From positions 102,366 to 166,365 of the forward strand of contig JACIXC010000006.1 in assembly GCA_014360655.1 (NCBI GenBank): a stretch of 64,000 bases of DNA, in the 5' to 3' direction. The notes below the pieces were generated by a model. The model was not told where the DNA came from, did not search any database, and was given only the letters and a program-made list of their open reading frames with translations. The number at the start of each line of letters is the position of its first letter. Position 1 is the stretch's first letter. A program made the position numbers and the translations under genes. The DNA comes from Actinomycetota bacterium (GTDB lineage Bacteria > Actinomycetota > Geothermincolia > Geothermincolales > RBG-13-55-18). This document shows positions 31,642-40,707 of the stretch, piece after piece.

Positions 31642-32709
31642 GTGAATGACGAGGTTGCTCCGGAAGCGGGGGAAAGAACGCGAGAAGAGGCGAAAGCAGG
31701 GGCGGGGAATGCGGCGAAGGGCGAAGCCGAGGAAAGGGCGGGTGAGTACCGCCCGCGGGTGAGCGCGGTAATCCCCAACTGGCACCGCAAGGACGACCTG
31801 AGGGAGGCCCTCCTGGCCATCAAGGCGCAGACCTATCCCGTGGAGGAGATCATCGTCGTTGACAACAATTCCCAGAACGGGACGCGGGAGATGGTCAGGG
31901 AGGAGTTTCCCGAGGTCCTCTTCATCCAGTCGCCCCACAACATCGTCATCCAGGCCCTGAACATAGGGGCCAAGACCGCCTCGGGGGACATCATCCTCCA
32001 CCAGGACAACGACGGGGTCCTGGCCCCCGACGCCGTGGAGCGCATGGTGAGGGTCTTCGCCAGCGATCCCCGCATCGCCGTGGTGCACTGCAGGAACCTC
32101 TACTACGACAGCGGCGAGGTCTTCGACCCCCTGCACTGGTTCACCCCCGAGGAGCACGCCTCGGACGGGGTCTTCGACGTGCCCTCCTTTCACGGCAACG
32201 GGGCCATGATGCGGCGCGACGTCCTGGAGGAGATAGGCTACATAGAGCCCGAGATACTCCTCTACCAGTTCGAGCGCAACATCTCCGCCAAGGCCATCGA
32301 CCGCGGCTACCGCATCGTGTACCATCCCGCCGCCACCATAAGGCACAAGATCTCCCGCGAGGTGCGTGACCCGGGGCACCGGCTGTACATCACCATGACC
32401 GGGGGCTGGTGGTACCTGGCGCGCTTCTATCCTGCGGGCACGGCGTGCAAGAAGGCCTTCCACTACCTGGTATTCTTTGTCCTCTACTCCATAAAGCACC
32501 GCACCTTCCGGATGTTCTTCCGCGGCATCTTCGACACCCTGCTGGGGCTTCCCCAGGTGTTGAGGGGCCGCAGCGTCCTCTCCCCGCAGACGGTGAGGTT
32601 CCTCGAGAGCAAGCCCTACGAAACGGCGATGATAAAATACGGCTCGCTGGAGACGGCCCGCAGGTGGCTGGCACGGGCCATGCGGAGACAAGGGGAAAAG
32701 GAGGGATGA
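31642..32709 (+). CDS. Family 2 glycosyltransferase
   Basis: This 355-residue GT-A enzyme has a charged, low-complexity N-terminus of about 35 residues, then VSAVIPNWHRKDDLREALLAI, EEIIVVDNNSQNGT, a DND metal-binding motif in ILHQDNDGV and a late helical segment. The pattern matches rhamnosyltransferase-like GT2 proteins, which would fit the RmlC/RmlD pair. The start is GTG 31642 with AAGGAG upstream. It is followed after 6 bases by an acyltransferase gene. Confidence 0.9.
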   Translation: MNDEVAPEAGERTREEAKAGAGNAAKGEAEERAGEYRPRVSAVIPNWHRKDDLREALLAIKAQTYPVEEIIVVDNNSQNGTREMVREEFPEVLFIQSPHNIVIQALNIGAKTASGDIILHQDNDGVLAPDAVERMVRVFASDPRIAVVHCRNLYYDSGEVFDPLHWFTPEEHASDGVFDVPSFHGNGAMMRRDVLEEIGYIEPEILLYQFERNISAKAIDRGYRIVYHPAATIRHKISREVRDPGHRLYITMTGGWWYLARFYPAGTACKKAFHYLVFFVLYSIKHRTFRMFFRGIFDTLLGLPQVLRGRSVLSPQTVRFLESKPYETAMIKYGSLETARRWLARAMRRQGEKEG

Positions 32710-32715
32710 CGGCGC

Positions 32716-33402
32716 ATGAACGAGGAGAAGAAGGCGCACTTTCTCGACGACCTGCGGCTGGCCCTGAAGCGCAAGGGCCTGGGCGGCCTGGTGAGGGACA
32801 TATTCCTGCACCCCGGCAACCAGGCCATCGCCCTCTACCGCGTTTACCGCTGGCTGTACCTCAAGGGACGCATAAACCTCGCCTTCCTGGGTTACCGGCT
32901 CAATTACTTCCTCTGCGGGGTGGAGATCCACCCGGACGCCGAGATCGGCCCCGATTTTCACCTGGACCACCCCATCAGCGTGCTCATCGGCAGGCGCACG
33001 CGCATCGGCAGGGGGGTGCGCATCTATTCCCACGTGGCGGTGGGGGCGGTGGGCTTGCCGGAGGAGAACCCCTTCATGGACGTGCGCGATTACGTGCAGA
33101 TCTATCACGGGGCCATGGTGGGGGGCAGCGCCGTCATCGGGGAGTACGCCCAGATAGGGCTTAACGCCGTGGTTTGGAACCAGGACGTCCCCCCCTACTC
33201 GGTGGTGGTGGGGAACCCGGCGCGGGTCATCAAGGTGGAGGGGAAGCGGGTGAACCCCGATGATTACGTGGGGTACAAGTACGACCCCTCCCATTTCCAC
33301 GGGCCTCCTCCCGAGCACGACCCCGACAAGGAGCCCGAGCGCAGCGGGTCATGGACGGACCCCTCCACCTACTACAGGGGTGACGGTCCGCGCAGTGGAT
33401 GA
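32716..33402 (+). CDS. Serine acetyltransferase-like hexapeptide acyltransferase
   Basis: This 228-residue protein has a helical N-terminus and hexapeptide turns: VEIHPDAEIGPDFHLDHPISVLIGRRTRIGRGVRIYSHVAVGAVG, then AMVGGSAVIGEYAQIGLNAVVWNQDVPPYSVVVGNPARVI. The DH pair and ending resemble CysE, but the genetic setting suggests sugar or glycan acetylation rather than cysteine synthesis. A hydrophilic tail of about 50 residues (HFHGPPPEHDPDKEPER region) is unusual. It ends the plus-strand glycan run. Confidence 0.86.
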   Translation: MNEEKKAHFLDDLRLALKRKGLGGLVRDIFLHPGNQAIALYRVYRWLYLKGRINLAFLGYRLNYFLCGVEIHPDAEIGPDFHLDHPISVLIGRRTRIGRGVRIYSHVAVGAVGLPEENPFMDVRDYVQIYHGAMVGGSAVIGEYAQIGLNAVVWNQDVPPYSVVVGNPARVIKVEGKRVNPDDYVGYKYDPSHFHGPPPEHDPDKEPERSGSWTDPSTYYRGDGPRSG

Positions 33403-33521
33403 GAGCCGGGGGCGGCCTGCGAAGACCGCCCATGATACGGGGCAGCATGCGGCCGTTGCGGCGGAAACGGGCGCGAGGCAGCGTGTTCTCCCGGAGGGCG
33501 AAGCGTTTTCACATTGCGAAA

Positions 33522-33545
33522 GCCGGGCGGCGGTGGCCGCCCGGC
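33522..33545. terminator. Hairpin between convergent glycan operons
   Basis: GCCGGGCGGC and GCCGCCCGGC form a perfect 10-bp stem with a GGTG loop. It lies between convergent genes. On the minus strand TTTCGC follows, so termination there is plausible; on the plus strand no T tract follows. Confidence 0.6.
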
Positions 33546-33603
33546 CTCCCCCCAAAAACCCCGCAGCCCTATCCTCTCGTTACGTGCCTCGCAATCCGCC
33601 CTC

Positions 33604-35208
33604 TCAATAGGCGCCGTTCCCCGAGAGGACGGCCTTGAAGGTGCGCAGGATTATCTTTATGTCCTGCCACAGGGACCAGGTCTCGATGTAGTAGAGGTCG
33701 AGCTTGATCATCTCGTCGAAGGGCAGGTCGCTGCGTCCGCTCACCTGCCACAGCCCGGTGATGCCGGGCTTGACGTTCAGGCGCTGGCGGTGCCAGTCCT
33801 TGTACTGGCGGACCTCCTCCTTGATGTGCGGACGGGGCCCCACCAGGCTCATCTGCCCGGCCATGACGTTGAAGATCTGCGGGAGCTCGTCGATGGAATA
33901 CTTGCGCAGGAACCTCCCCACGCGCGTGACGCGGGGGTCTTCCTTTTCCTTCCAGCAGAGCCAGCCGAACTCGTTGTCCCGCTTTCCGTTCACCATGTGC
34001 ACCTGCAGCCTGTGGGCCCCGTCGTACATGGAACGGAACTTCAGGCAGGTGAAGCACTTGCCGTCCTTGCCCACCCGCTTGTGGCGGAAGAACACCGGTC
34101 CCGGCGAGTCCAGCTTGATGGCGACGGCGGTCACCAGGATGACGGGCAGCGCCACCAGGCAGAGCACCGTCCCCAGAACGCGGTCCTCCAGGGCCTTGAG
34201 CACCTTCTTGTAGCCCCGCAGCCTCTTCTCGCGCAGGCGTATGAGGGGTATGCCGCCGATCTCGTTGACCGCGATCTCGTCGGTGATGACCTCGAAGAGG
34301 CGCGGCACGACGGAGCACTCCACGCCCGCCTCGTTGCAGCGGGAGGTGAGGTCCAGGAGCTCCTCGGAGGAGGCGCTCGTGAAGGCGACGATGACCTTCT
34401 CCACGTTGAAGTCCTCGATGACCTTTTCGATCTGGTCCAGGCTCCCCAGCACCCTCAGGTCACGCAGGGCGGGTTCCTTGAACTCCGCGAAGAGGGGGTC
34501 GTCGTCTAGGAAACCTATGGGGCGCAGGCCGAAGCACTTGTGCTTGACGAGCTTGCCCGCCAGCGATTTTCCCACCTTTCCCGCCCCCACGATGAGGGTG
34601 TTGCGCATGACCGCCTCGCTCATCCCCAGCATGGAGAAGAGCGACTGCAGGAGCGTCCTTCCCAGGAAGAGGAAGATTATGGTGAAGGCCCAGAAGAAGA
34701 CGATGAAACCGCGGGGGGTGGCGTGGGAATTGATGAGGAATGTGAAGATGAGGGTGAGGACGACGTAGGCGTTCACCGCTCCCACGATCCTGGGTATGCT
34801 GTCCAGGATGCGCACGCGCCGGTAGGCGTCGTACAGGCCGCAGGCCTTGAGGGCCATGAAGAGCACCGGCGAGGTGAGGGCCAGGGTTATGGCGATGGTT
34901 CCCAGGGGAACGGCCTCCTCGGGCGGAAAGAGCCTCACGAACCAGGCGTTCTCGAAGCGCAGCCAGTAAGCCATCCAGATGGCGAGCCAGAGGGCCAGGG
35001 AGTCGACGGCCATGCGCACGACCACCCTGGCGGCCACCTCAAGGCGGCGGGAGACGGGACGGCGCAGGAAGCCGCGCGTCGCCTCGGAGATGATGGCCTG
35101 CAGTTCCTCGTCCGATATCTCCTCGACGGCGTACGTCGAAGAGGGTTCGGCCCCGTCGAGCGTCAGGCCCCAGCCGGATCGCTTATGCCTGGTGAGCTGC
35201 CTTTCCAT
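33604..35208 (-). CDS. Undecaprenyl-phosphate sugar-1-phosphate transferase (WbaP/WcaJ type)
   Basis: This 534-residue enzyme initiates glycan assembly on undecaprenyl phosphate. It has a cytoplasmic N-terminus, four hydrophobic segments (about 70-210), a CoA-binding-like Rossmann domain with TLIVGAGKVGKSLAGKLV, then a fifth membrane segment and the catalytic bacterial sugar transferase domain: PGPVFFRHKRVG, LKFRSM, RVGRFLRKYSIDELPQIFNV, SLVGPRPH and VKPGITGLWQVSGRS. All these are the conserved polyprenyl phosphotransferase signatures. ATG 35208 overlaps the upstream glycosyltransferase gene by 26 bases. Confidence 0.95.
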   Translation of the reverse strand: MERQLTRHKRSGWGLTLDGAEPSSTYAVEEISDEELQAIISEATRGFLRRPVSRRLEVAARVVVRMAVDSLALWLAIWMAYWLRFENAWFVRLFPPEEAVPLGTIAITLALTSPVLFMALKACGLYDAYRRVRILDSIPRIVGAVNAYVVLTLIFTFLINSHATPRGFIVFFWAFTIIFLFLGRTLLQSLFSMLGMSEAVMRNTLIVGAGKVGKSLAGKLVKHKCFGLRPIGFLDDDPLFAEFKEPALRDLRVLGSLDQIEKVIEDFNVEKVIVAFTSASSEELLDLTSRCNEAGVECSVVPRLFEVITDEIAVNEIGGIPLIRLREKRLRGYKKVLKALEDRVLGTVLCLVALPVILVTAVAIKLDSPGPVFFRHKRVGKDGKCFTCLKFRSMYDGAHRLQVHMVNGKRDNEFGWLCWKEKEDPRVTRVGRFLRKYSIDELPQIFNVMAGQMSLVGPRPHIKEEVRQYKDWHRQRLNVKPGITGLWQVSGRSDLPFDEMIKLDLYYIETWSLWQDIKIILRTFKAVLSGNGAY

Positions 35209-36385
35209 AGTAACCCCCCTTTTCCTCGTTTCCCGGTGGGGGCACTTCCCTCAGGTGCCCCGCTTTTGCCGCCTTTCCCGTGGCATCGCGAAAACTCTTC
35301 CAGGCCCTTTCCACGTATGTGGAAAATTTTTCCTTGAACACCGAGGTGTCGAAAAGCAATGCATGCCGCCTTACCCGCTGCGGGTCGAAGCGGCCAGGGT
35401 TGAAGTCCCTCACCGCCTCCTCCAGGCATTCCGCCTCCTGGCGGTCGAAGAAGACCCCGGTCTCCCCCTCCACCACCGTCTCCAGGGCCCCGCCGGCGCG
35501 GTAGGCGATCACCGGCCTCCCCGCGGCCATGGCCTCGAGGGGGACGATGCCGAAGTCCTCCTCCTGCGGGAAGACCAGGGCCGCGCAGCGGGAGTAGAGC
35601 TCCCCCAGCTCGGCGTCCCCCACCCTCCCCAGGAACTCCACGTTGGGACGCGCCATGCGGCGCAGGGACTCCAGCTCGGAGCCGGTGCCCGCGATCTTCA
35701 GGGGGAGGCCCAGGCGGTTGAAGGCCTGCACCGCTATGTCCGCGCGCTTGTAGGGGATCAGCCTTCCCACCAGTAGGAAGTAATCCTCCACGCGTGAGGA
35801 CGGCTGCAGCCATGACGTGTCCACGGGAGGATGGATGACGTCGGCCTCCCTGCGATAGTACTTGCGGATGCGCCGCGCCACGTGCTCGCTGATGGCCACG
35901 AAACGGTCCACGCGGTCGGCGGCGCAGCGGTCCCACACCCGCAGGTAGTTGGTCATGTAGGGGAGCAGCGCCCTGAGCAGCGGGTTGAGGACCCCGAAGC
36001 GCGGGTTCTCCAGGTAATGGTGGTAACCGCTCCAGTAGTAGCGGATGGGCGTGTAGCAATAGCAGATGTGCAGCGTTTCCGGGCGCGTTATCACACCCTT
36101 GGCCTCCGCGTGGCTGGAGGAGATGACCACGTCGTAACCCGAAAGGTCGAACCTCTCGAAGGCCACCGTCCTCAGCACGGGGAAGGCCTGGTGCCTCGTC
36201 CTGGCCAGCGGAAGCTTCTGCAGGAAGGAGGTGCGGACGTCGGCGTCGGCGAGCGCCGGGAACTCGCCGGGCACGAAAACGGAGGTGTAAATGGGCGCTT
36301 CCGGATAGATCTCGTGCAGGGTCAGAAGAACCCTCTCCGAGCCCGCTAGGTTAGTGAGCCAGTCGTGCGCCAGGGCTATCCTCAT
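35183..36385 (-). CDS. Family 4 glycosyltransferase
   Basis: This 400-residue GT-B enzyme starts MRIALAHDWLTNLAGSERVL, with CYCYTPIRYYWSGYHHYLE, VAISEHVARRIRKYYRREADVIHPPVD, FLLVGRLIPYKRADIAVQAF and FPQEEDFGIVPLEAMAAGRPVIAYRAGG, the family signature. It resembles WbaZ/PimB-like mannosyltransferases. ATG 36385 follows GGAGAGG; a longer frame from 36460 adds an unrelated Pro/Gly/Glu stretch. It is directly upstream of the initiating transferase, so it may add the second sugar. Confidence 0.9.
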   Translation of the reverse strand: MRIALAHDWLTNLAGSERVLLTLHEIYPEAPIYTSVFVPGEFPALADADVRTSFLQKLPLARTRHQAFPVLRTVAFERFDLSGYDVVISSSHAEAKGVITRPETLHICYCYTPIRYYWSGYHHYLENPRFGVLNPLLRALLPYMTNYLRVWDRCAADRVDRFVAISEHVARRIRKYYRREADVIHPPVDTSWLQPSSRVEDYFLLVGRLIPYKRADIAVQAFNRLGLPLKIAGTGSELESLRRMARPNVEFLGRVGDAELGELYSRCAALVFPQEEDFGIVPLEAMAAGRPVIAYRAGGALETVVEGETGVFFDRQEAECLEEAVRDFNPGRFDPQRVRRHALLFDTSVFKEKFSTYVERAWKSFRDATGKAAKAGHLREVPPPGNEEKGGYYGKAAHQA

Positions 36386-36858
36386 CGCCTCTCCAGGAAC
36401 TATTCCTTCGAGACCTCGTCCTTCACGTGGTTTGCCGGGCGTCATTTCGGGCGGTGACAAGGAACGACCATTGTTTCTGGATGGTGGGTGAAGATTATTC
36501 CCGCGTCACGGTGTCATCGGGATGGAAAGACCAAACGTTTCCAGACCTTCGCCCGTATGGATCGTTTTTGCGCCCGATTTTTTGTCCTAACACCCCCAGT
36601 CGTCACAAGACGCTCTTACCGCCTATACACTGGAAAGATAACCGCTATCTTCTATAAGGACATCCTCTGTATCCGAACGCCGCGCCCGCGATGGTTTACC
36701 GACAATCCGTATATTTCCGCTTCTTTTATATATCCATCCATAACAGATTCTAAACCCGGAGGCGCGGAACGGCAAGTTACCCACACGTCAATGTTACAGA
36801 ATCACAACCTTGCCGCAACAGTTTCGTAACAACAGGGCTTGCGTGGCCGCAAGATAGT

Positions 36859-36879
36859 ATGTAAACTATTGGTTTACAT
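36859..36879. promoter_or_regulatory. Perfect palindromic operator-like site
   Basis: ATGTAAAC-TATTG-GTTTACAT has perfect 8-bp arms. It lies 475 bases upstream of the minus-strand glycosyltransferase start. TATC/TACTAT-like boxes are near but no strong promoter pair was found. The GTAAAC/GTTTAC form resembles MarR or GntR-type sites; the regulator is unknown. Confidence 0.55.
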
Positions 36880-37218
36880 CTATATGGATGAGGTACCGGT
36901 CCCTTACTTTCTTGCCCGGTGGACGTCTTGTGCCGCGGTGAACGCGTTTCTTGATCCCACATCCTATATGACCCCATGCCCGATCGTTGTATGCCATCGT
37001 TGCCCTTACCTGGCCGGGTAACGGGAAACGGGAAAAGGGGAACGAAGACCGATATCCAGAAAGATCATCACCCGCACGCATCCGGTTAACGGGTATGCGA
37101 GGAGGTCCTCGATCCGCGTGCTTCGCTCCGCGGCGGCTGCCCTCGCCGCGTCATGCGGAGCGTGTCTTGCCGGCCTGGATGCCGTCGTGACCGGAACCCT
37201 CCTCGCGGAGGGGCCTTT

Positions 37219-37240
37219 GCCGCGCCCCGCGGGGCGCGGC
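37219..37240. repeat. 22-bp perfect GC palindrome at the end of the acyltransferase gene
   Basis: GCCGCGCCCC-GC-GGGGCGCGGC lies 2 bases beyond the stop of the 37243 gene. No T tract follows, so it could protect the 3' end of the mRNA or act as a weak terminator. Confidence 0.6.
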
Positions 37241-37242
37241 GC

Positions 37243-38217
37243 CTACCCTCCGCCCGCAAGGATCCGTTGCGCCTGCTCCCGCCACGACTGGAGCGGGAAC
37301 CATCCCATCCACTGTTCCGGCGCCATGCGGATGAACCTCTCCACCTCCGCGACCGCCTCGTTCATGATGCGCTGCACCTCGGCCCTGCGCTCCGCCGTCC
37401 TGTCGCTGAAGATGGGAGGTCCGAAGATGAGCAGGCTGGCATAGGGGTCCTTTCCGCGCAGCAGGGCCATGGGGACGATGGGGGCCCCGGAGTCGTAGGA
37501 GAAATGCGCCCACCCGCTGCCCACGGCGGCCGGCTTCCCGAAGAGCTGCACCACGCTGCTTCCGGGGACGTCGAAGGCGATCCCCACCCACTTCCCCTTG
37601 GCCAGGTGCTCCCTTACCCGGGGTATGACGTCCTTGTCGACCAGGAACACCGGCTCCTCGGGGTCGCAGCCGAGTAGTCCCCCGAAAAATATCATGGCCT
37701 CCAGGTAACGGGGTACCGTGGTATCCGCGGGATTGTAGGTGAAGGTGGTGTAGGGTCTCCCCCTGCGGGCCATGACGGCGTGGGCGGTGGCTATCTCGCC
37801 CAGGTGGGCGCCGACGAAGATGACCCCCTTGCCCAGTGCGGCCGCGCGGTCGAGGTTCTCCTCCCCCTCCACGCGCAGTCCCCGCATGTATCGCTCGCCG
37901 TTCCTGCCCAGCTTGCACATGTCCAGCATGGGCATGAACATGGTGGCGCACGCCCCGCGCGCGATGGCTTCCAGCCTCTTCTCGTCGCTTATCTCGGGAA
38001 GGGCCTCCGATATCCTGGCCTTCAGGCGCCGGCGCATGCCCGGGCGCGCGTAGTAGACGGCGGCTCCCAGGCCCCGGAAGAGCGCGTACATGAAGGAAGC
38101 AGGCAGGAACCTGAAGAGGAACAGGGTGGTGCGGAAAACGGCCAGCAGGAAGCCGTCCAGGGCGCGCAGGATGACGTTCGGCCGCTCCTTCCTCTCCTCC
38201 CCTTTTCCCTCGTCCAT
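37243..38217 (-). CDS. LpxL/PatA-like lysophospholipid acyltransferase, copy 1, atypical active site
   Basis: This 324-residue protein follows the LpxL/HtrB pattern: a hydrophobic N-terminal segment, YYARPGMRRRLKARISEALPE, VEGEENLDRAAALGKGVIFVGAHLG, VPGSSVVQLFGKPAAVGSGWAHFSYDSGAPIVPM and EQWMGWFPLQSWREQA at the end. The family's catalytic HX4D/E would place an acid five residues after His138; here that position is Ala, with Glu only at +3. Actinobacterial relatives acylate phosphatidylinositol mannosides. ATG 38217 follows AAGGAG. It is about 75% identical by eye to the next gene upstream, so it arose by tandem duplication. Confidence 0.85.
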   Translation of the reverse strand: MDEGKGEERKERPNVILRALDGFLLAVFRTTLFLFRFLPASFMYALFRGLGAAVYYARPGMRRRLKARISEALPEISDEKRLEAIARGACATMFMPMLDMCKLGRNGERYMRGLRVEGEENLDRAAALGKGVIFVGAHLGEIATAHAVMARRGRPYTTFTYNPADTTVPRYLEAMIFFGGLLGCDPEEPVFLVDKDVIPRVREHLAKGKWVGIAFDVPGSSVVQLFGKPAAVGSGWAHFSYDSGAPIVPMALLRGKDPYASLLIFGPPIFSDRTAERRAEVQRIMNEAVAEVERFIRMAPEQWMGWFPLQSWREQAQRILAGGG

Positions 38218-38299
38218 CGTCAACTCCTTTCAGGCGCGGTTTCCACCACCCGTAACGGGCCCCTACCATGGCGGGAAAGGGTCGCCCGTGTCGTCGACG

Positions 38300-39280
38300 C
38301 TACCGGGAGGCGGCCTTCCCCAGGATCTCCTGTGCCTTGTCCCGCCAGCTCTGCAGGGCGAACCATCCCATCCACTGCTCGGGGGCCATGCGGATGAGCC
38401 CTTCCACCGCGGTAACGGTTTCCTGCAGGATGCGTTGCACCTCGTCCTTGCGTTCCGCCGCGCCGTCGCTGAAGACGGGAGGGCGGAAGATCAGCAGGTT
38501 GTCGCAGGGGTCCTTGCCGCGCAGTATGGCGAGGGGCACCACGGGCGCCCCGGTGTCGTAGGAGAAGTGCGCCCAGCCGCTGGCGAGGGCGGCCGGCTTC
38601 CCGAAGAGCTGCGCAATGCCGGTGCCGGGAACGTCGCAGGTGAGCCCGATCCACTTGCCCTTTTTAAGGTGCTCTATCACGCGGGGGATGATGTCCTTGC
38701 CTGCCAGGAACGCCGGCTCCTCGGGGTCGCAGCCGAGGAGCCCGGCGTAATACTGCAGGGCTTCCACGTAACGCGGCACCGGGGTGTCGGCCGGGTTATA
38801 GGTGATGGGGGTGTAGGGCCTTCCCCTGCGTGCCATGATGGCATGGGCTATGGCCACGGGTCCCAGGTGGGCGCCCACCAGGATGACCCCCTTGCCCAGG
38901 GCGGCGGCGCGGTCGAGGTTCTCCTCCCCCTCCACGCGCAGCCCCCGCATGTAGCGCTCACCCTCCCTGCCCAGCGTGAAGACGTCGAGCATGGGGATGA
39001 AGGCGCTGGCGCAGGCCCCGCGGGCGATGGCGTTTATCCTCCGCACGTCCTTTACTTCCGGGAGGGCCTCGGCGATCCTGGCCTCCAACCTGCGGCGCAT
39101 GCCGGGCCGCGCGAAGAGGAAGGCGGCCGCGATGCCCCGGAAGATCGCGTACATCACGGTCGGCGGGAAGACGCGGAACATGATGCGGGTGGCGTGGAAG
39201 AGCGCCATCATGGAACCCTGTATTATGCGGAAGATGATGTGCGGTCTTTCCTGCCCTTCATTGCCGGCTTGCTCGCTCAT
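38300..39280 (-). CDS. LpxL/PatA-like lysophospholipid acyltransferase, copy 2, atypical active site
   Basis: This 326-residue paralogue of the gene at 37243 keeps the same landmarks: LFARPGMRRRLEARIAEALPE, VEGEENLDRAAALGKGVILVGAHLG, VPGTGIAQLFGKPAALASGWAHFSYDTGAPVVPL and EQWMGWFALQSWRDKA. Again His138 is not followed by an acid at +5 (HLGPVA), and the Glu at +3 of copy 1 is Pro. Either catalysis differs from classical LpxL or the copies bind lipid without transferring it. It precedes copy 1 by 82 bases in one apparent operon. ATG 39280 has GGAGAGG upstream. Confidence 0.85.
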   Translation of the reverse strand: MSEQAGNEGQERPHIIFRIIQGSMMALFHATRIMFRVFPPTVMYAIFRGIAAAFLFARPGMRRRLEARIAEALPEVKDVRRINAIARGACASAFIPMLDVFTLGREGERYMRGLRVEGEENLDRAAALGKGVILVGAHLGPVAIAHAIMARRGRPYTPITYNPADTPVPRYVEALQYYAGLLGCDPEEPAFLAGKDIIPRVIEHLKKGKWIGLTCDVPGTGIAQLFGKPAALASGWAHFSYDTGAPVVPLAILRGKDPCDNLLIFRPPVFSDGAAERKDEVQRILQETVTAVEGLIRMAPEQWMGWFALQSWRDKAQEILGKAASR

Positions 39281-39397
39281 CCAGCCTCTCCTTTCGTGTC
39301 CGGGTTCTTCCCCTGTGCGGCACCTTTGCGATGCTTAAGGTTGGCATGACGGGCCCGTTTAAGTCAATCCTCGCCGCAACCTCGCCGGAAGCGGCTC

Positions 39398-40090
39398 TCA
39401 CTTGGAGGGCATGAGGGCCTGGATGGCCTCGCCGGCCTGCTTTATCAGGGCGTTGGCCTCGTCCACGAGGGCGAGGTCTCCGGTGGCGATGGCCTGCATG
39501 TAGAGGTCGCAGGCCTTGATGTAGAGGTCGAAGATCTGCAGGACCTGCTGGCGCATGGGCTCCAGCTCCGGGGCCAGCGCGATGCCCGCCACCTGGTTGC
39601 GGTAGCTCACCAGGGTGGACTTGGTGCGGGATATCTCGTTGGCCATCTCCATGCCGGTGATGATATCCTGGCCCATGACGTCTATGTTCTTCTGCAGCGT
39701 GTTCAGGTCCTGGAAGGTCTCGGAGGGGATGGCGGTCTCCAGCGCCTGCATGCCGGTGGACTTGGCGAGCTCCTCCTCTTTCGCGGCCAGCTCCTCCTGC
39801 TCCTTCCTCAGCTGTTCCTCGTGCTCGGGGCTGTAGCGGTCCACGTACTCCACCTTGTAATTGCCGGCCTCCGAGGGGTCGACCCAGGCCGTCTGGGTGT
39901 TGTCCTCCCAGACGTAGTTGTCGATGGGGTCACGCACGATGGTTCCGTATCTCACCATCACCTTGTCCGGCGTGAGCGTCATCCAGGCGATGGCGATGAC
40001 GATCATGGCCGCCAGGACTCCCATGCCCGCCCAGAGGCCGGCCTTCGCCCCCCGGCTCAGGTTGGCGTACCACAATGTCAGCCTGTGCAT
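39398..40090 (-). CDS. Unrecognised single-pass membrane protein with coiled-coil region
   Basis: This 230-residue protein is not recognised. It has a short cytoplasmic N-terminus (MHRLTLWYANLSRGAK), one membrane helix (about 18-37), then a stretch TLTPDKVMVRYGTIVRDPIDNYVWEDNT, a strongly charged Glu/Lys coiled coil (about 85-115) and a helical C-terminal half. A function in the envelope is likely from its topology. ATG 40090 follows GGGGGG; a longer frame from 40249 adds an Arg-rich, improbable leader. It lies upstream of the two acyltransferases, with the acyltransferase remnant just beyond it. Confidence 0.75.
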   Translation of the reverse strand: MHRLTLWYANLSRGAKAGLWAGMGVLAAMIVIAIAWMTLTPDKVMVRYGTIVRDPIDNYVWEDNTQTAWVDPSEAGNYKVEYVDRYSPEHEEQLRKEQEELAAKEEELAKSTGMQALETAIPSETFQDLNTLQKNIDVMGQDIITGMEMANEISRTKSTLVSYRNQVAGIALAPELEPMRQQVLQIFDLYIKACDLYMQAIATGDLALVDEANALIKQAGEAIQALMPSK

Positions 40091-40316
40091 CTCGGCCCCC
40101 CGCCGTCTCGTGTGTCTTACATCCTTGTACGTCTTACATATATCTGACCGGACCGCGTGCCCGGCGGTTCCCGGGCGATCCCCTTCCGCCGCGGCGAGCG
40201 AGGCGGCCGGTAGCGGCTTGCCCGGGCGGGAACGATTAAATGGTAACACTAAACGAGGGTGCCTTCCACGGACGCCGCCAACCGAAGCAATCCGGCAAAC
40301 GGGACGACTATGCGTG

Positions 40317-40545
40317 CTACCCCGTTTTTCGCAGGACCTCCTGCGCCTGCTCCCACCAGGACCACAACCCGAACCAGCTCATCAACTGCCCCGGTGCCTC
40401 CCGGATGAACCTCTCCTCCGCGGCCACCACCTCGCCCATGACGCGCTGCACCTCGGCCTTGCGCTCCGCCGACGTGTCGCAGAGGATGGGGGGTCCAAAG
40501 ATCAGGCGATTGTCGAAGGGCCCCTTGCCGCTCAGGAGGAGGGGA
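40317..40545 (-). pseudogene. 3' remnant of a third LpxL-like acyltransferase
   Basis: The last 73 codons, LLLSGKGPFDNRLIFGPP through SAERKAEVQRVMGEV, EAPGQLMSWFGLWSWWEQAQEVLR and a proper stop, align with the C-termini of the two acyltransferases at 37243 and 38300. Upstream of about 40545 the similarity ends abruptly, and the remaining 250 residues of the family are absent, so the gene is truncated. Confidence 0.8.
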
Positions 40546-40707
40546 CGCGTCGGGTATCTCTTGCGTGATGCGGAACGCGGCTCCTGCTGCGGGGTCGATG
40601 GCGGCAAAGGCGACCCCGTAGATGGGCTCGTGAAATCGGGTTGACCTGGGTCATGGCCGGCGTGGCGCGCGGCGGTAGAATGCAAGGAGAGGAGAAGGAG
40701 GTAAAGG

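Larger units (their letters stand above)
36386..37242. other. 857-bp AT-richer region without a supported gene
   Basis: Base composition drops well below that of the flanking genes in 36460-37020 and no frame has a convincing protein. It holds a long palindrome at 36859-36879, several direct and inverted short repeats (GGGTAACGGGAAACGGG near 37015) and a palindromic hairpin next to the acyltransferase stop. It may carry control sites or a small RNA. Confidence 0.5.

Noticed and set aside
40546..40700. Minus-strand frame with EPIYGVAFAAIDPAAG upstream of the acyltransferase remnant
   Set aside because: It could be more of the decayed gene in another frame, but I could not align it to the two intact copies.
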